From: CBDCEG01 sp965215775 | GTDB taxonomy: Bacteria > Pseudomonadota > Gammaproteobacteria > Cardiobacteriales > Ostreibacteriaceae | Direction of reading: 5' to 3' | Assembly: GCA_965215775.1 (NCBI GenBank) | Contig: CBDCEG010000008.1 | Span: forward strand, 1 to 34,605 | DNA length: 34,605 nucleotides | Shown here: in pieces, positions 32,606 to 34,605 of the stretch | Layout: every line of letters begins with the position of its first letter | How positions within the stretch are numbered: the first letter of the stretch is position 1 | The notes under the pieces: model-generated | Databases searched by the model: none | What the model saw: the letters and a program-made list of their open reading frames with translations, nothing else | Told to the model about the DNA's origin: nothing | Position numbers and translations under genes: made by a program

Positions 32606-34605
32606 GATTGGAAATTCGGTTTTGGATAGCTCAAATATTGCTGAAACTGAAAATTGGAAAAATGCTTTTTCAGAAGATGCAGATATTTTAATTTATGGTT
32701 GTGATGTTGCCCAAACTCAAAAAGGAGCAAATTTCATAAACCAACTTTTGGACTCAACCCAAACAGATATAGCTGCATCAGATGATATAACTGGCTCAAA
32801 ACAAAAAGGTGGCGATTGGGATTTGGAACTTAAAAAAGGAGTAATTGAAACTGACTTCGCACTTTCAACAGAATTGAGAAATCAATATAAAGGTGTTCTT
32901 TTTGAGTGGAGCTCTTCTAGCGATTTTGACTATGATTCTAGCAGTGATTGTGATTATTCTGACTCTAGTGATTATGATAATAATTATGACTCAAATGTTA
33001 GTGTAGATGCTGATTTTGGTGCGGTTGGAGGATTCTTTAGCGGTGATAATAACTCGGATAATAGTTATTCTAGCTCAAGTAATAACGGATGGGGTGATGT
33101 TGATCAAGCTACAAATGATGGTTTGGGTAGTAGCTATGAGACTAGTAACAACTTAGATAATATCCTTGATAACTTTGACTGGAGTGATTGGGGATATGGT
33201 GATTTTTATGATGACGATGACTACTCAAATGATAACATTAGCTCTCACTCCTACACTACTTTTTATACAAAAGATGGAAGAGCGGTAACTCAAGTAAGTG
33301 AAACAGAAATGGAAATCAGGAGTCCTAGCAGTATTTATATTACTACTGTAAATACTAAGGACTTCTTCTTTGATGATGGATTTAATATTTATGATGTAGA
33401 TAAAGAGGGATTTGGTAGAGACGGTCTGAATGAAGAGGGAAGAGATAGACTAGGAAGAGATGCTGATGGTTATTATGAAGATGGATTTAATGATGATGAT
33501 CTAGATAAAGAGGGATTTGGTAGAGATGGTCTGAATGAAGAGGGAAGAGATAGACTAGGAAGAGATGCTGATGGTTATTATGAAGATGGATTTAATGATG
33601 ATGATCTAGATAAAGAGGGATTTGGTAGAGACGGTCTGAATGAAGAGGGAAGAGATAGACTAGGAAGAGATGCTGACGGTTATTATGAAGATGGATTTAA
33701 TGACGATGATTTAGATAAAGAGGGATTTGGTAGAGATGGGCTGAATGAAAAAGGCAGAGATAGAGTAGGAAGAGATGCTGACGGTTATTATGAAGATGGA
33801 TTTAATGACGATGATTTAGATAAAGAGGGATTTGGTAGAGATGGGCTGAATGAAAAAGGCAGAGATAGAGTAGGAAGAGATGCTGATGGTTATTATGAAG
33901 ATGGATTTAATGACGATGATGTAGATAAAGAGGGATTTGGTAGAGATGGGCTGAATGAAAAAGGCAGAGATAGAGTAGGAAGAGATGCTGACGGTTATTA
34001 TGAAGATGGATTTAATGACGATGATGTAGATAAAGAGGGATTTGGTAGAGATGGGCTGAATGAAAAAGGCAGAGATAGAGTAGGAAGAGATGCTGACGGT
34101 TATTATGAAGATGGATTTAATGACGATGATGTAGATAAAGAGGGATTTGGTAGAGATGGGCTGAATGAAAAAGGCAGAGATAGAGTAGGAAGAGATGCTG
34201 ACGGTTATTATGAAGATGGATTTAATGACGATGATGTAGATAAAGAGGGATTTGGTAGAGATGGGCTGAATGAAAAAGGCAGAGATAAAGTAGGAAGAGA
34301 TGCTGATGGTTATTATGAAGATGGATTTAATGACGATGATGTAGATAAAGAGGGATTTGGTAGAGACGGTCTGAATGAAAAAGGCAGAGATAAAGTAGGA
34401 AGAGATGCTGATGGTTATTATGAAGATGGATTTAATGATGATGATTTAGATAAAGAAGGATTTGGTAGAGATGGTCTGAATGAAAAAGGCAGAGATAAAG
34501 AAGGGAGAGATAAAGATGGAAAAGATGCTGAAGGTTATTATGAAGATGGATTTAATGATGATGATTTAGATAAAGAAGGATTTGGTAGAGATGGTCTGAA
34601 TAAAG
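32601..34605 (+). CDS. rest of DUF4347 domain, acidic linker and 35-residue repeats (fragment, runs off window)
   Basis: This frame is open for 668 codons to the window edge. It opens with the second half of DUF4347: FEIGNSVLDSSN, DADILIYGCDVAQTQKGANF near residue 31, DIAASDDITG near 64, and GGDWDLELKKGVIE near 77. A Ser/Asp/Asn/Tyr-rich linker follows (about 105-220). A short segment TKDGRAVTQVSETEMEIRSP comes next, then from about residue 258 the repeats. No internal start with a ribosome-binding site is seen, so it should be expressed only as part of the full gene. Joining it to the 32180-32605 frame needs one base less around 32600. Probably surface-exposed or secreted. Confidence 0.8.
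33375..34605 (+). repeat. nested repeat: 105-bp (35-residue) units built of seven pentapeptides
   Basis: The phrase GATGGATTTAAT recurs at 33375, 33480, 33585 and so on every 105 bp to 34425, then after 120 bp at 34545. That is eleven complete units, ten of 105 bp and one of 120 bp, plus a partial twelfth. Each 35-residue unit is seven pentapeptides: YYEDG, FNDDD, LDKEG, FGRDG, LNEEG, RDRLG, RDADG. The 120-bp unit has one extra pentad (RDKEG). Most units are nearly identical in DNA, with EEGRDRL, EKGRDRV and EKGRDKV subtypes in blocks, the pattern of recent unequal exchange. The array continues past the window. Confidence 0.95.

Noticed and set aside
33375..34605. CRISPR or mobile-element repeat
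   Set aside because: The repeats are contiguous without spacers, stay in one open frame and encode a regular pentapeptide pattern, so they are protein repeats.

Overview
This is a strongly AT-rich, gene-dense stretch of a bacterial chromosome. Several housekeeping proteins read as gammaproteobacterial: S16 begins MVTIRLSRGG, L28 begins MSRVCQVTGK, L33 is the cysteine-free type, and YggX and PrmB are present. AspA plus a Dcu-type transporter suggest that C4-dicarboxylates and aspartate feed fumarate metabolism, probably at low oxygen. I cannot name the genus from the sequence alone.

Layout. Bases 1-1705 (minus strand) hold the classic rpsP-rimM-trmD-rplS operon, with rplS cut by the window edge. 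Upstream on the same strand is a tight plsY-recD-dciA-like cluster (1809-4657), then metK and fbp. A plus-strand prmC (7745-8590) converges on a minus-strand apt / membrane-fusion protein / RND pump cluster (8568-13501). From 13623 the plus strand carries yhbY, prmB, a small tail-anchored protein, yggX, tRNA-Phe(GAA), rpmB and rpmG. These are followed by a decayed conjugation-like (VirB5/TrbJ-type) remnant and a small lipoprotein, then rlmB and rdgB. A large autotransporter (18645-21806, minus) is divergent from ileS. After ileS come two HlyD-type adaptors, one with an N-terminal GAF-like domain. Next are aspA and dcuB (minus) and rsmB (plus). The window ends in a giant repetitive surface/secreted-protein gene with a LEPR motif and a DUF4347 domain, running off the edge at 34605.

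The most interesting part is this last gene. Directly after its best start codon (32076, with a GAGGG ribosome-binding site) lie exactly eight copies of the 7-bp unit CAAGAAG (32091-32146). Seven is not a multiple of three, so each gained or lost unit changes the reading frame. With eight copies the start codon leads to a stop at 32148-32150, while the LEPR/DUF4347 frame needs a copy number divisible by three. This is the architecture of a phase-variable contingency locus, seen here in the OFF state. A second one-base frame break sits inside the DUF4347 domain at about 32600. Downstream is a nested repeat: a 35-residue (105-bp) unit made of seven pentapeptides, repeated eleven times before the window ends. 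The two HlyD-type adaptors at 25055-27338 are plausible parts of the export route for such a protein, but no M50 protease, ABC exporter or TolC gene is visible here.
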